Assembly (NCBI GenBank): GCA_012927585.1
Contig: JABBOY010000008.1
Coordinates: forward strand, 1-64,000
Direction of reading: 5' to 3'
From: Glaciimonas sp.
Lineage (GTDB): Bacteria; Pseudomonadota; Gammaproteobacteria; Burkholderiales; Burkholderiaceae_D
Length of the DNA stretch: 64,000 bases
In this document: one piece after another, positions 54,935 to 62,518 of the stretch
How the letters are laid out: each line of letters begins with the position of its first letter
Numbering within the stretch: the first letter of the stretch is position 1
Position numbers and translations under genes: made by a program
Notes under the pieces: model-generated
What the model saw: the letters and a program-made list of their open reading frames with translations, nothing else
Database searches by the model: none
What the model was told of the DNA's origin: nothing

Positions 54935-56292
54935 ACGGCCTAGTGTATTTCGATGATGCTTTACCCGTCTTTGCAGCCTTGACCAAGCAGACTTGGGGTG
55001 GACAGGCATTGGTCGATAATCTATTTCTGCGTGACGCCAACGGGCGACTAACCTTGGTTGTACTGGATCAACATTCGAGTGAACAGCGAGAGCAGTTAGC
55101 TAAAGAAGCTAGCTCAAGACTAAAGGTTTATGTCGACGAGGATTTTTCCGTCGCTACCCCGGACGAATTGTTCGATGATCGATTGAAGGATTTCTCACAC
55201 GCACGTCGCCTTGAACTGCGCCATGCAGAATTTAAAGGTGAGGTCATGCTGGTAGATCGACGGTTGGTTGGCGCGGACTGGTTGCTTCAGCCGTCTGCGC
55301 CAATACGCACTCCTGCGCGGCTGGTTTTTGCAAGCATCAAGGGTGGGGTGGGGCGTTCCACCGCGTTATGTGTACTTGCAGCACACTTGGCCGCGCACGG
55401 AAAACGGGTGTTGACGCTAGACTTGGACCTAGAAGCACCGGGTTTGGGCAATATGTTGCTTCCAGGTGAAACCTTGCCAGAATTTGGTTTACTCGATTAC
55501 CTAGTGGAGCAACACCTTGGTCTGCTTAGTGAAGAATTTTTTGCCGATTTGGTTGCACCGTCCTGGCTTGGCGGTGGAAAAGGGCGGGTCGATGTAATTC
55601 CAGCACTAGGCCGCCGTTCCTTGCAGCATCCTGAAAATGTACTGGCGAAGATTGCGCGCGCTTATTTGGTCGGCAGTCCGACGGATGGTGGCGATTCAAC
55701 CGGGTTCACGGACCATATACAGCGCCTATTGACTCGGGTTGCTGTACCGTCTTCTTACGACGTGGTGCTGATAGACGCACGTGCCGGCCTGCATGAGACT
55801 GCGGCGGCGGCCGTGATCGGGTTGGGCGCAGAAGTCCTATTGTTCGGGCTAGATCAAACTCAGACCGTGGCTGGTTACGAGCTTTTGTTTGCCCACTTGG
55901 CAACCTTGCCATGCCAAGCCGATGATGACTGGCGCGAACGACTCAATCTAGTTCAGGCCAAAGCGCCACTCGATGCACAGGCGCGCACTGGGTTTGCGGA
56001 AAAAATGCAAAGCTTGATGACGCAGTATTTGTGGCCTGCCAGTCAACAACAGCACGAGGCCGCTGACTTGGCCGCACTGCAAGGAGAATTTGAGACGGAA
56101 TGGGAAGACCAAGCGCCGTTGTTAATCGATGACAGTGGACCTCCACCGCCGATCGTAATCTTGGACAGCCAGCGTTTCCAATCTTTTGATCCGCAGTGTG
56201 ATCGCAGTACCCTCGAAGAACGTGTTTATGCCGACACGTTTAGCGAGTTTCTGAAAAAAATCGATGATATCTTGGAAAATGGAAAAAATTGA
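54931..56292 (+). CDS. KGGVGR-variant ParA/MinD-like ATPase
   Basis: A 453-residue protein. Residues 1-125 are a domain I cannot assign (VYFDDALPVFAALTKQTWGGQALVDNLF; VVLDQHSSEQREQLAKEASSR). Then comes a SIMIBI-class ATPase: deviant Walker A KGGVGRST at 137-144, TLDLDLEAPGLG at 161-172 and Walker B YDVVLIDARAGLHE near 285. The usual GKT is replaced by GRS, while the signature lysine of ParA/MinD (Lys137) is kept; ATPases with this variant are known in mobile accessory loci. The C-terminal 130 residues are acidic. Overlaps both neighbours. A role as regulatory or sensor ATPase of the cassette is inferred. Confidence 0.75.
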   Translation: MNGLVYFDDALPVFAALTKQTWGGQALVDNLFLRDANGRLTLVVLDQHSSEQREQLAKEASSRLKVYVDEDFSVATPDELFDDRLKDFSHARRLELRHAEFKGEVMLVDRRLVGADWLLQPSAPIRTPARLVFASIKGGVGRSTALCVLAAHLAAHGKRVLTLDLDLEAPGLGNMLLPGETLPEFGLLDYLVEQHLGLLSEEFFADLVAPSWLGGGKGRVDVIPALGRRSLQHPENVLAKIARAYLVGSPTDGGDSTGFTDHIQRLLTRVAVPSSYDVVLIDARAGLHETAAAAVIGLGAEVLLFGLDQTQTVAGYELLFAHLATLPCQADDDWRERLNLVQAKAPLDAQARTGFAEKMQSLMTQYLWPASQQQHEAADLAALQGEFETEWEDQAPLLIDDSGPPPPIVILDSQRFQSFDPQCDRSTLEERVYADTFSEFLKKIDDILENGKN

Positions 56293-57751
56293 CTACCCTG
56301 CGATCCGGAGCGCGTTGGCCGCTTTTCCATCGGATCACGATGCTGCTGGAAGCCAGCGACCCACAGCCGATGAGATATTTACACCGGAACAACATGCAAA
56401 CGCGCTGGATCCCAATACGCCAGTGGTGGTTGGTGCGCGTGGCGCCGGGAAGAGTTTCTGGGCGGGTGTCTTAGTAGAAAACGCAACGCGGGAGGTGGCG
56501 GCACGCGCCTACCCGCATCTTCAATTGGATCGTCTGATTGTCAAGCCGGGTTATACCGGCTTTGATTCTGACGGCGCGGTGACCCCCAAGCTTATTGACG
56601 CGCTAGTGCCACCTGGGGAGGAAGCCGACAAGGCCGCTCAATTCTGGAGTGCGGTAATCATGCGTTCCGCCCACTCGGCACTGACGCCGAATGAAGATAT
56701 TGCTCATATACGCACAGTAATAAATAAATACGTCGATCCCGAAGATTTCTCCGAGGAAATCAAGCGCATTGACAAGCAATTGGAACAGGCTGGCAAAGTA
56801 CTGTTGGTGACGTTTGACGCTTTGGATACTTTGTCGCGCGATTGGAAGCGTTCCGGTCAATTAATTGACGCACTGTTTGAAGTGATCTGGTCATTGCGGG
56901 CGCGACGCTGCATCCGCGCAAAACTTTTTATTCGTCCCGAGCAACTGGGAGACGATAGTCTTCGTTTTGTCGAGTTGCCAAAATTACGTAGCGGCAGCAT
57001 TGAACTAACCTGGACCCAGACTGAATTGTATGGCTTATTATTCTGGCGCTTACATGGCGCACTAACAGGCAATAAGAACAGCGGTTTTTCCGAACTGGCA
57101 AATCAAGTCGGCGCGCCACTCTCGATGATGGACAACGGTCTGCGCCGTTGGCCGCTAGTCGCCAGTCCTGAGGTGCAAAAAGCAGCGATGACCCGATTGG
57201 CTGGCCCGTATATGGGAAGTAACGCCAAACGTGGGGGCACATATGACTGGCCGTATAACCACTTGGCCGATGCGGGGGGTAACGTCACTCCCAGGAGCTT
57301 CATCCAACTGTTCGTTGGCGCAGCACAATATCGCGAGCAATCCAATCAACAAGCAATTTCGGCAAAAGGCATACAAGATGGCTTGCGCTGGGCATCCAAA
57401 GTACGGGTCGAAGAACTGGTAGTTGAATACCAGTGGATCAAACGCGCCCTTGTGCCGCTTGCAGGGTTGATCGTGCCCTGCCAGGTGGATACGATATACC
57501 AGCGCTGGGACGAATCGAAAACTGTCAGCACCATTTTAGAGGCTGCAAAAAATCCTGATACGGGATTTATGGCGCCATTTCCACCAGGCTCTAAAGGCGA
57601 CGGTAATGAGTTTCTGGCCCACGCGATGGAGCGAATTGGCGTGTTTTCTTACCGCCCAGACGGTCGCATTGACATGCCAGACTTGTTTCGTGTAGCGGCA
57701 CGGATGTTGAAAAAAGGTGGAATTTCAAACAAAAGCAAGAGCAACGGGTAA
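56279..57751 (+). CDS. P-loop ATPase of the HEPN/KGGVGR cassette
   Basis: A 490-residue cytoplasmic ATPase. Walker A GARGAGKS is at residues 52-59 and the likely Walker B LLVTFDALD at 175-183. The following region (SLRARRCIRAKLFIRPEQLGDDSLRFVELPKLRSGSIELTW) has the alternation of strands and basic helices seen in STAND/AAA-like ATPases, and WTQTELYGLLFWRLH and the C-terminal helical half could be a winged-helix and effector part. No nuclease, TIR or membrane segment is visible. ATG at 56279 overlaps the upstream gene by 14 bases. Family not recognised by name. Confidence 0.7.
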   Translation: MEKIDYPAIRSALAAFPSDHDAAGSQRPTADEIFTPEQHANALDPNTPVVVGARGAGKSFWAGVLVENATREVAARAYPHLQLDRLIVKPGYTGFDSDGAVTPKLIDALVPPGEEADKAAQFWSAVIMRSAHSALTPNEDIAHIRTVINKYVDPEDFSEEIKRIDKQLEQAGKVLLVTFDALDTLSRDWKRSGQLIDALFEVIWSLRARRCIRAKLFIRPEQLGDDSLRFVELPKLRSGSIELTWTQTELYGLLFWRLHGALTGNKNSGFSELANQVGAPLSMMDNGLRRWPLVASPEVQKAAMTRLAGPYMGSNAKRGGTYDWPYNHLADAGGNVTPRSFIQLFVGAAQYREQSNQQAISAKGIQDGLRWASKVRVEELVVEYQWIKRALVPLAGLIVPCQVDTIYQRWDESKTVSTILEAAKNPDTGFMAPFPPGSKGDGNEFLAHAMERIGVFSYRPDGRIDMPDLFRVAARMLKKGGISNKSKSNG

Positions 57752-58123
57752 GTACACGCCATTCAGAGGTGAAACGAGTGAATCCGGCACGGCGAGTTTG
57801 TGCGAAGGATCAACAAATAATGTGTGTTAAAAGTACTATCCATGCTTGGGTAAGAGTTTGATCTTGCATACAATGAAAAGACACTCTGGCTTCGTGTGAT
57901 GGCGCGTGATCAAAAAGTGCCAAACTATCTGATGGATGGTGCTATTGCAATCTCGCACACGGGGGCTTATCCCTCGTTCGCGTTTTGAGTAGGATGCTTC
58001 ATTAGGTGTCAATCAGAGCTTCATGCTTTCCACTAATCAGCGTCAAAGGCATTATCATTTTTTTGGTTTTTTTGATATGCCACAGGGAGTGAAAATATTC
58101 ACTCTTGCGGTTACCTGCAGTGC
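57752..58123. other. Intergenic region after the ATPase cassette
   Basis: A 372-base spacer between convergent genes. It contains a possible gene fragment (57854-57988) and otherwise no feature; no clear terminator hairpin is visible. Confidence 0.4.
57854..57988 (+). pseudogene. Possible 3' fragment of an unidentified gene
   Basis: An open stretch after a TAA encodes about 44 residues with protein-like composition, ending NYLMDGAIAISHTGAYPSFAF. The only ATG is 15 codons in (57899), without a ribosome-binding site. It could be the tail of a gene truncated when the neighbouring island inserted. The parent family is not recognised, and chance cannot be excluded. Confidence 0.25.
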
Positions 58124-59335
58124 TCATTCATTACTTGTTTTGCGTACTGCGACAGAATCAAGATCGTTGCTTTCACGCAATTTAGAAGGGTTCAGAACAG
58201 AGCGGTAGAACAGCAGCATCCGTTGCGCTTGTTTGCTGGCCGACCATTTCTGCGCATATCCACGACCAGCCTCACCCAAGTCTTTGCGCAGTTCAGCATC
58301 GTTTAACATCTTGACGACTTTGCCGGCAAAGTCAGTCATCTCTTCTTGTGCAATCCATACGCCCATGCCTTCCTGCAATACATCGCGCGTTCCCAGTTCT
58401 GCGGTGGAGACGACGGGCACGCCTTGTGCCATGGCTTCAAGTAAAACCAGTCCCTGTGTTTCTGTTCGCGAGGCGAATACAAAAATGTCTGCGGCGCTAT
58501 AGCAACTGTTCAATTCAGTATGGCGATCCAGGTAGCCGATGAACATGACGTTCTCGCGAAGTCCCAGTTCCTTGACTTCAAGTTTCAGGTTTTCTTGCGC
58601 CGGGCCTTCTCCCGCGATGACAAAGAGCACGTTGGAAATCTCTTTTCTGACTTGATCAACTACCTTGATCAAGAATCCGATGTTTTTTTCGTGTGCGACC
58701 CGTCCTACAAAAAGCAGTACCGGTCGGTCCTGTGGAATATCGTATTTTTTTCGGAGTGCAGCACGGTTTCCCGCTACAAAACTATCTGGCTCAATACCCG
58801 TCGGAATGACTTCTGTATACGTCGTGATGCCGTAACTTTTTAATATATGCAGCATGGGATGCGATGGCACAACCATGCCGTTCAGACTATTTCCCTGATG
58901 GCGAGAGAATCGCTTTGCGACAAAGCGCATTACCTTCTTGGGTACAAATGGGACGTAGTGGTGGAGATATTCTTCAAAAAAAGTGTGATAAGTCTCTACG
59001 CAAGGGATGCCAAGCAAACGCGCCAGCTTGGTACCCAAGTAATGCGCAACGAAGGGTGTTTGTATATGAATAATGTCGTATTGCTCACTGCGTAATTTTT
59101 CAAGATGCTGCATTACCCACTGGTAACGCATAAGCCGGTCTTCGGGGTCGAACGGTAAATGGCGTGCAGGTACGCGCATGATATTTGTTTCGTCAGCACA
59201 GGGTGTCAAATAGTGCGGGGCAATTAAATGGACGGTGTGTCCAAGTGCTTGCAGGTTATGGCGAAAGGTTTCTATTGAAGTGGAGACGCCGTTCACGCGC
59301 GGAAAATACACATCGGAGATAAACAGGATTTTCAT
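58124..59335 (-). CDS. GT4-family glycosyltransferase (possible diacylglycerol glycosyltransferase)
   Basis: A 403-residue GT-B retaining glycosyltransferase. N-terminal acceptor domain MKILFISDVYFPRVNGVSTSIETF..LGHTVHLIAP; C-terminal donor domain with LLFVGRVAHEKNIGFLIKVV near residue 210 and the E-x7-E motif in ASRTETQGLVLLEAMAQGVPVVS near 290. Relatives include monoglucosyl-diacylglycerol and mannosyl-lipid transferases. It ends the plcP-dgkA-GT operon (107-base gap after dgkA), which suggests that it glycosylates diacylglycerol. An exopolysaccharide transferase is the alternative. Confidence 0.8.
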   Translation of the reverse strand: MKILFISDVYFPRVNGVSTSIETFRHNLQALGHTVHLIAPHYLTPCADETNIMRVPARHLPFDPEDRLMRYQWVMQHLEKLRSEQYDIIHIQTPFVAHYLGTKLARLLGIPCVETYHTFFEEYLHHYVPFVPKKVMRFVAKRFSRHQGNSLNGMVVPSHPMLHILKSYGITTYTEVIPTGIEPDSFVAGNRAALRKKYDIPQDRPVLLFVGRVAHEKNIGFLIKVVDQVRKEISNVLFVIAGEGPAQENLKLEVKELGLRENVMFIGYLDRHTELNSCYSAADIFVFASRTETQGLVLLEAMAQGVPVVSTAELGTRDVLQEGMGVWIAQEEMTDFAGKVVKMLNDAELRKDLGEAGRGYAQKWSASKQAQRMLLFYRSVLNPSKLRESNDLDSVAVRKTSNE

Positions 59336-59442
59336 AGTAACTATGTTTAAAAAATGACTATTTTTTGCCCGGCGGTGCGGGGGAATTTAAATTTTATTTA
59401 AAGTAGCTGCTGAATATTTCTCGTTCAATATCTCTGTTTAAG

Positions 59443-59814
59443 TTAGTGCAATAAGACCAACATCCAAACGATAAAAAGATTGAGAAGGCTGATCAGAACT
59501 GCTGCGCTGCCGATATCTTTCGCGCGTTTGGCGAGTCTGTGGTCGTCGAGAGAGATGCGGTCCACGGTTGCTTCGATTGCTGAATTAATTAATTCGACGA
59601 TGAGGAGCAATAACACGCAAGCGATCATCAACGCGCGGCCGAACATGTCATGCTCGAGAAAAAATGCCAGCGGTATTAGAACGATTGCGAGCAACATCTC
59701 TTGACGAAAAGCATCTTCATTGCGATAGGCTTCTTGTAGACCGGCACACGAATAGGTGAATGCATTGAGTAGGCGCTTGGCACCTGTTTTTCCTTTATAT
59801 GGACTTTCCATCAT
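59443..59814 (-). CDS. dgkA: Diacylglycerol kinase
   Basis: A 123-residue inner-membrane trimeric enzyme phosphorylating diacylglycerol to phosphatidic acid. It has the amphipathic start KGKTGAKRLLNAFTYSCAGLQEAYRNEDAFRQEM, three transmembrane helices and the catalytic motif VELINSAIEATVDRISLDDHRLAKRAKDIGSAAV. The gene starts immediately after the PlcP-like gene's stop. In this setting it would recycle diacylglycerol that is released by the phosphodiesterase and not glycosylated. Confidence 0.95.
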   Translation of the reverse strand: MMESPYKGKTGAKRLLNAFTYSCAGLQEAYRNEDAFRQEMLLAIVLIPLAFFLEHDMFGRALMIACVLLLLIVELINSAIEATVDRISLDDHRLAKRAKDIGSAAVLISLLNLFIVWMLVLLH

Positions 59815-60609
59815 TTATTTCTCAAGTGTTTGGAGTGCGGTTTGAGCCGGGCTGGCCGACCTTGCGCTAGGTACTGCATTCCATAGAATGAGCTCCATGC
59901 GGCCATCCAGGTGCTCAACGATGGCGGTGCAACTGTCCACCCAGTCACCGCAATTGATGTATTTCAGGCCATCCACTTCTTTGATTGCCGGCCAATGGAT
60001 ATGGCCGCAAATCGCACCATCCACACCTTGTTCGCGCGCGTGGCGGATGACGGAATCTTCAAAGTTAAAAATGAAGCTGACAGCAGTCTTTACTTTGCGT
60101 TTGGCATACCCTGCCAACGACCAGTAACCGGGACGTTTGAGTGTTCGGCGCAGCCAGGATAAATAGATATTGAGATTTACTAATATGTTGTAAGACTTAT
60201 CGCCCAAAATGGCGATCCATCTGTGATGGCGCGTGACTTGATCGAATTCATCTCCGTGCAACAACAAATATCTGCGGCCATCTGCTGCGGTGTGAATGTA
60301 TTCATGCTCCACCATGATATTACCGAACGAGGTGCCGACATACTCGCGGATTGCTTCGTCATGATTGCCGGGAATGAAAATGATTTTGTCCCCATGTCTG
60401 GCGCGCCGCAACATTTTTTGTATGAACGTATTCTGTGCAAGCGACCAATGCACGCCGCCACGGCTCATTGACCACAAGTCAACAATATCGCCGAGTAGGA
60501 ACACATATTCTGAGGAATATTCTTTCAGGAACTCAAGCAAGTGGTGAGCTTGGCAAGCCTTGGTACCCAGGTGTATGTCAGACAGGAAGATCGAGCGGAC
60601 TTGTTGCAT
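59815..60609 (-). CDS. plcP: PlcP-like metallophosphoesterase (LpxH superfamily)
   Basis: A 264-residue calcineurin-like phosphoesterase. Metal-binding motifs are complete: SDIHLG (near residue 10), GDIVDLW near 40, GNHDE near 80, LLHGDEFD near 115 and GHIHWP near 202. The middle (HRWIAILGDKSYNILVNLNIYLSWLRRTL...YAKRKVKTAVSFIFNFEDS) is the pattern of the PlcP branch, which in rhizobia and marine bacteria removes head groups from phospholipids under phosphate starvation; annotation pipelines often label this branch LpxH-like. The next genes are dgkA and a GT4 glycosyltransferase, which fits lipid remodelling. ATG at 60609 starts at the conserved core; the open frame extends 19 codons further. 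Confidence 0.78.
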   Translation of the reverse strand: MQQVRSIFLSDIHLGTKACQAHHLLEFLKEYSSEYVFLLGDIVDLWSMSRGGVHWSLAQNTFIQKMLRRARHGDKIIFIPGNHDEAIREYVGTSFGNIMVEHEYIHTAADGRRYLLLHGDEFDQVTRHHRWIAILGDKSYNILVNLNIYLSWLRRTLKRPGYWSLAGYAKRKVKTAVSFIFNFEDSVIRHAREQGVDGAICGHIHWPAIKEVDGLKYINCGDWVDSCTAIVEHLDGRMELILWNAVPSARSASPAQTALQTLEK

Positions 60610-60698
60610 AGTCACGTCGCTGCCAATACGGTTGCAGCTATGACATGGTTTTTTAGTGCAAGGCAATACGTGTTTTGGGCTGTGTTTTCCATGGAGGC

Positions 60699-60732
60699 AT
60701 CATTGCATGGAAATATTTCAGCATTGTTACAG
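60699..60732 (-). promoter_or_regulatory. Candidate Pho box and -10 upstream of the plcP-like gene
   Basis: On the minus strand CTGTAAC-AATG-CTGAAAT (60732-60715) has two 7-mers 4 bases apart, matching the CTGTCAT repeat at 5 of 7 positions each, followed after 10 bases by AATGAT as a -10. The ugpB upstream region has the same layout. It lies 106 bases before the start codon. Confidence 0.45.
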
Positions 60733-60816
60733 CTTATTGGGAAAGATCTATGTGTGCCGGTTTCATTCTTAATCGATTACCCATCGCCAAAAAACCAGGG
60801 CGAGACAGGGAGCAAT

Positions 60817-61278
60817 CTATTTTTCTCCAGGAGAAAAAATCCCACTCCATCCGCTTGTTGCTATGCGCAACTGCTCTGACCCAAGCCGAGTCAGTGTAAA
60901 TTTTCCACCGCTTTTTAGGGCATAACGCAACATCCAGTTGGCAGCCGGCCCCAAGCGAATCTGTTCGCCGGTAAACCGGATTTCCAAATCCGCGCCTGTT
61001 TTACAAATGACGCCGACGCTCTCTGCCCAAAGTCCTTCTCTGGTTTTGACGAATTCCAGAAACAGAGCGCCTTTTTTTTCAAAAATTGAGACCAGCAGAG
61101 GTTTCCCATCTTCCATCGTGGTCTCTTCCCATTTCAGGGGAAACGCCTGGTTGCCAAGCATAACTTGCAATTCGTTGATCGTTGCTGCACATGTTTGAGA
61201 CGCATGTGCTGGGCTATTCAATGACAGCAGCAGAGGCAAGAAAAGCAATAAACATATTGGACGCATATAAAGGCTCAT
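60817..61278 (-). CDS. Exported protein of unknown function
   Basis: A 153-residue protein with a clear signal peptide (MRPICLLLFLPLLLSLNSPAHA, cleavage near residue 26) and a small mature domain. Two cysteines (SQTCAATINELQ and VGVICKTGADLEIRF) could form a disulfide. I do not recognise the family. The start could be the ATG at 61278, one four codons later, or a TTG overlapping the mscS stop. It directly follows the MscS-like gene on the same strand and is probably co-transcribed. Confidence 0.65.
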   Translation of the reverse strand: MSLYMRPICLLLFLPLLLSLNSPAHASQTCAATINELQVMLGNQAFPLKWEETTMEDGKPLLVSIFEKKGALFLEFVKTREGLWAESVGVICKTGADLEIRFTGEQIRLGPAANWMLRYALKSGGKFTLTRLGSEQLRIATSGWSGIFSPGEK

Positions 61279-61298
61279 TTCTGCAGGTGAGGGCGGCT

Positions 61299-62057
61299 TC
61301 AATGTCCAAGCGGCAGCACTTTGAAGCGGCAGCGGATAATGACTGCGGATTGATCCAATTTATCGACGCCGGCCATTTCCATGTCCTCCATGATTTTAGG
61401 ACCGATGGTTTCATCCTTGCGCAAATTTTCTCCTACCTGCAGCATTAAATGCATCACTTCGTCTGTATCTTCCCGATACGCCACGCCGACATCGACCACA
61501 GCAAAGGCGAATCCCCTGCTCATGTTGGTGACCGTGGTGATAATGCCGTTGGGAATAAAGTGTACGTTGCCGTCGTAATCGCGCAGCCTGACATAACGCA
61601 GCGTTACTTCCTCTACCAGCCCGGCCTTGCCACCCACCGCAATTACATCGCCTTGCCGCACCTGGTTTTCCAACAGCGGGAAGATGCCGTTGAAGTAATC
61701 TTTGATCAGGCTTTGCGCCGCAAATGCAACTGCGATGCCAAGTACTCCGGCGGTGGCCAGGATGGGCGCAATGGAAACACCCAGTTCGCTCAAAACCACC
61801 ATGCCTGCGACCACATAAATAACCACTGACGAAATATAGTGGAACACCCGGCCCAGGGTTTCGATGCGTTTGAGATCTTCGGGATCGTTACCGGTACGGC
61901 GTATCGAGTAGCTTTGCAATATCAAGATGGCCTTCTTCGATAAACGCAGCAGTACCCAGGACAGGATCAGGATTAACAGGATATGCAGTGCCGCTTGGGA
62001 CAGGTCCAGCAATTCCTTTAAATCGAAAGCGCCGGCCATGTTGATGAGTGTTTCCAT
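61299..62057 (-). CDS. MscS-family mechanosensitive channel
   Basis: A 252-residue membrane protein of the small-conductance mechanosensitive channel family, which releases solutes during osmotic downshock. Helices at about 20-40, 70-92 and the pore helix GVLGIAVAFAAQSLIKDYFNGIFPLLENQVRQGD near 98-130, then the beta domain (VGGKAGLVEEVTLRYVRLRDYDGNVHFIPNGIITTVTN). It is shorter than E. coli MscS (286), with a compact C-terminal part. It sits upstream of the exported-protein gene. Confidence 0.9.
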   Translation of the reverse strand: METLINMAGAFDLKELLDLSQAALHILLILILSWVLLRLSKKAILILQSYSIRRTGNDPEDLKRIETLGRVFHYISSVVIYVVAGMVVLSELGVSIAPILATAGVLGIAVAFAAQSLIKDYFNGIFPLLENQVRQGDVIAVGGKAGLVEEVTLRYVRLRDYDGNVHFIPNGIITTVTNMSRGFAFAVVDVGVAYREDTDEVMHLMLQVGENLRKDETIGPKIMEDMEMAGVDKLDQSAVIIRCRFKVLPLGH

Positions 62058-62518
62058 TGTTTTTCACGCGCTGTGACGTTGCTAAAGAGGTGTCTGTAGT
62101 TGCGGCTACGGGTGTGCTGACTGGCAGTAGATGCAATTGCACATGGCGCAATATGTCAGGATGGCGCAATGCAGCATACCACTCCACCAGGACGGCCAAG
62201 TTTTTGATCCACTCAAAACGTGCGATGGCGAATGTCTGTGGCTTGATTTTTTCGCGCGTTATGCGTGCGACCGGGAGGTCGCGGTTTCGGGCCAACGGGC
62301 CGAGAAAGGCATGTCATAATCGCTTTGCCGATTCAGGAAAAATGTTGTTATATAATAACGGAAGCATACGACGCATTGGTAGCCATTTACGCGCTGCCCG
62401 GGTGGTTAAAATCAAAAGCACAACAACCATCGATTACACTTTTGAGCAGTTTCCGCTGTCTAGCAGCCTGTCGAATTTCATTTTAGAAAACGCACACCAC
62501 CGGTTAGGCCCACAGAAC
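62058..62518. other. Divergent spacer mscS / STAS gene
   Basis: A 461-base divergent spacer. A good -10 hexamer (TATAAT, within TTGTTATATAATAAC at about 62347-62361) points rightward and would start transcription some 150 bases before the STAS gene. The reading frame is open through much of the spacer, but it lacks coding character. Confidence 0.45.

Noticed and set aside
62048-62518. 157-codon N-terminal extension of the STAS protein
   Set aside because: Overlaps the divergent mscS start and contains a TATAAT promoter hexamer; the extension lacks any domain.
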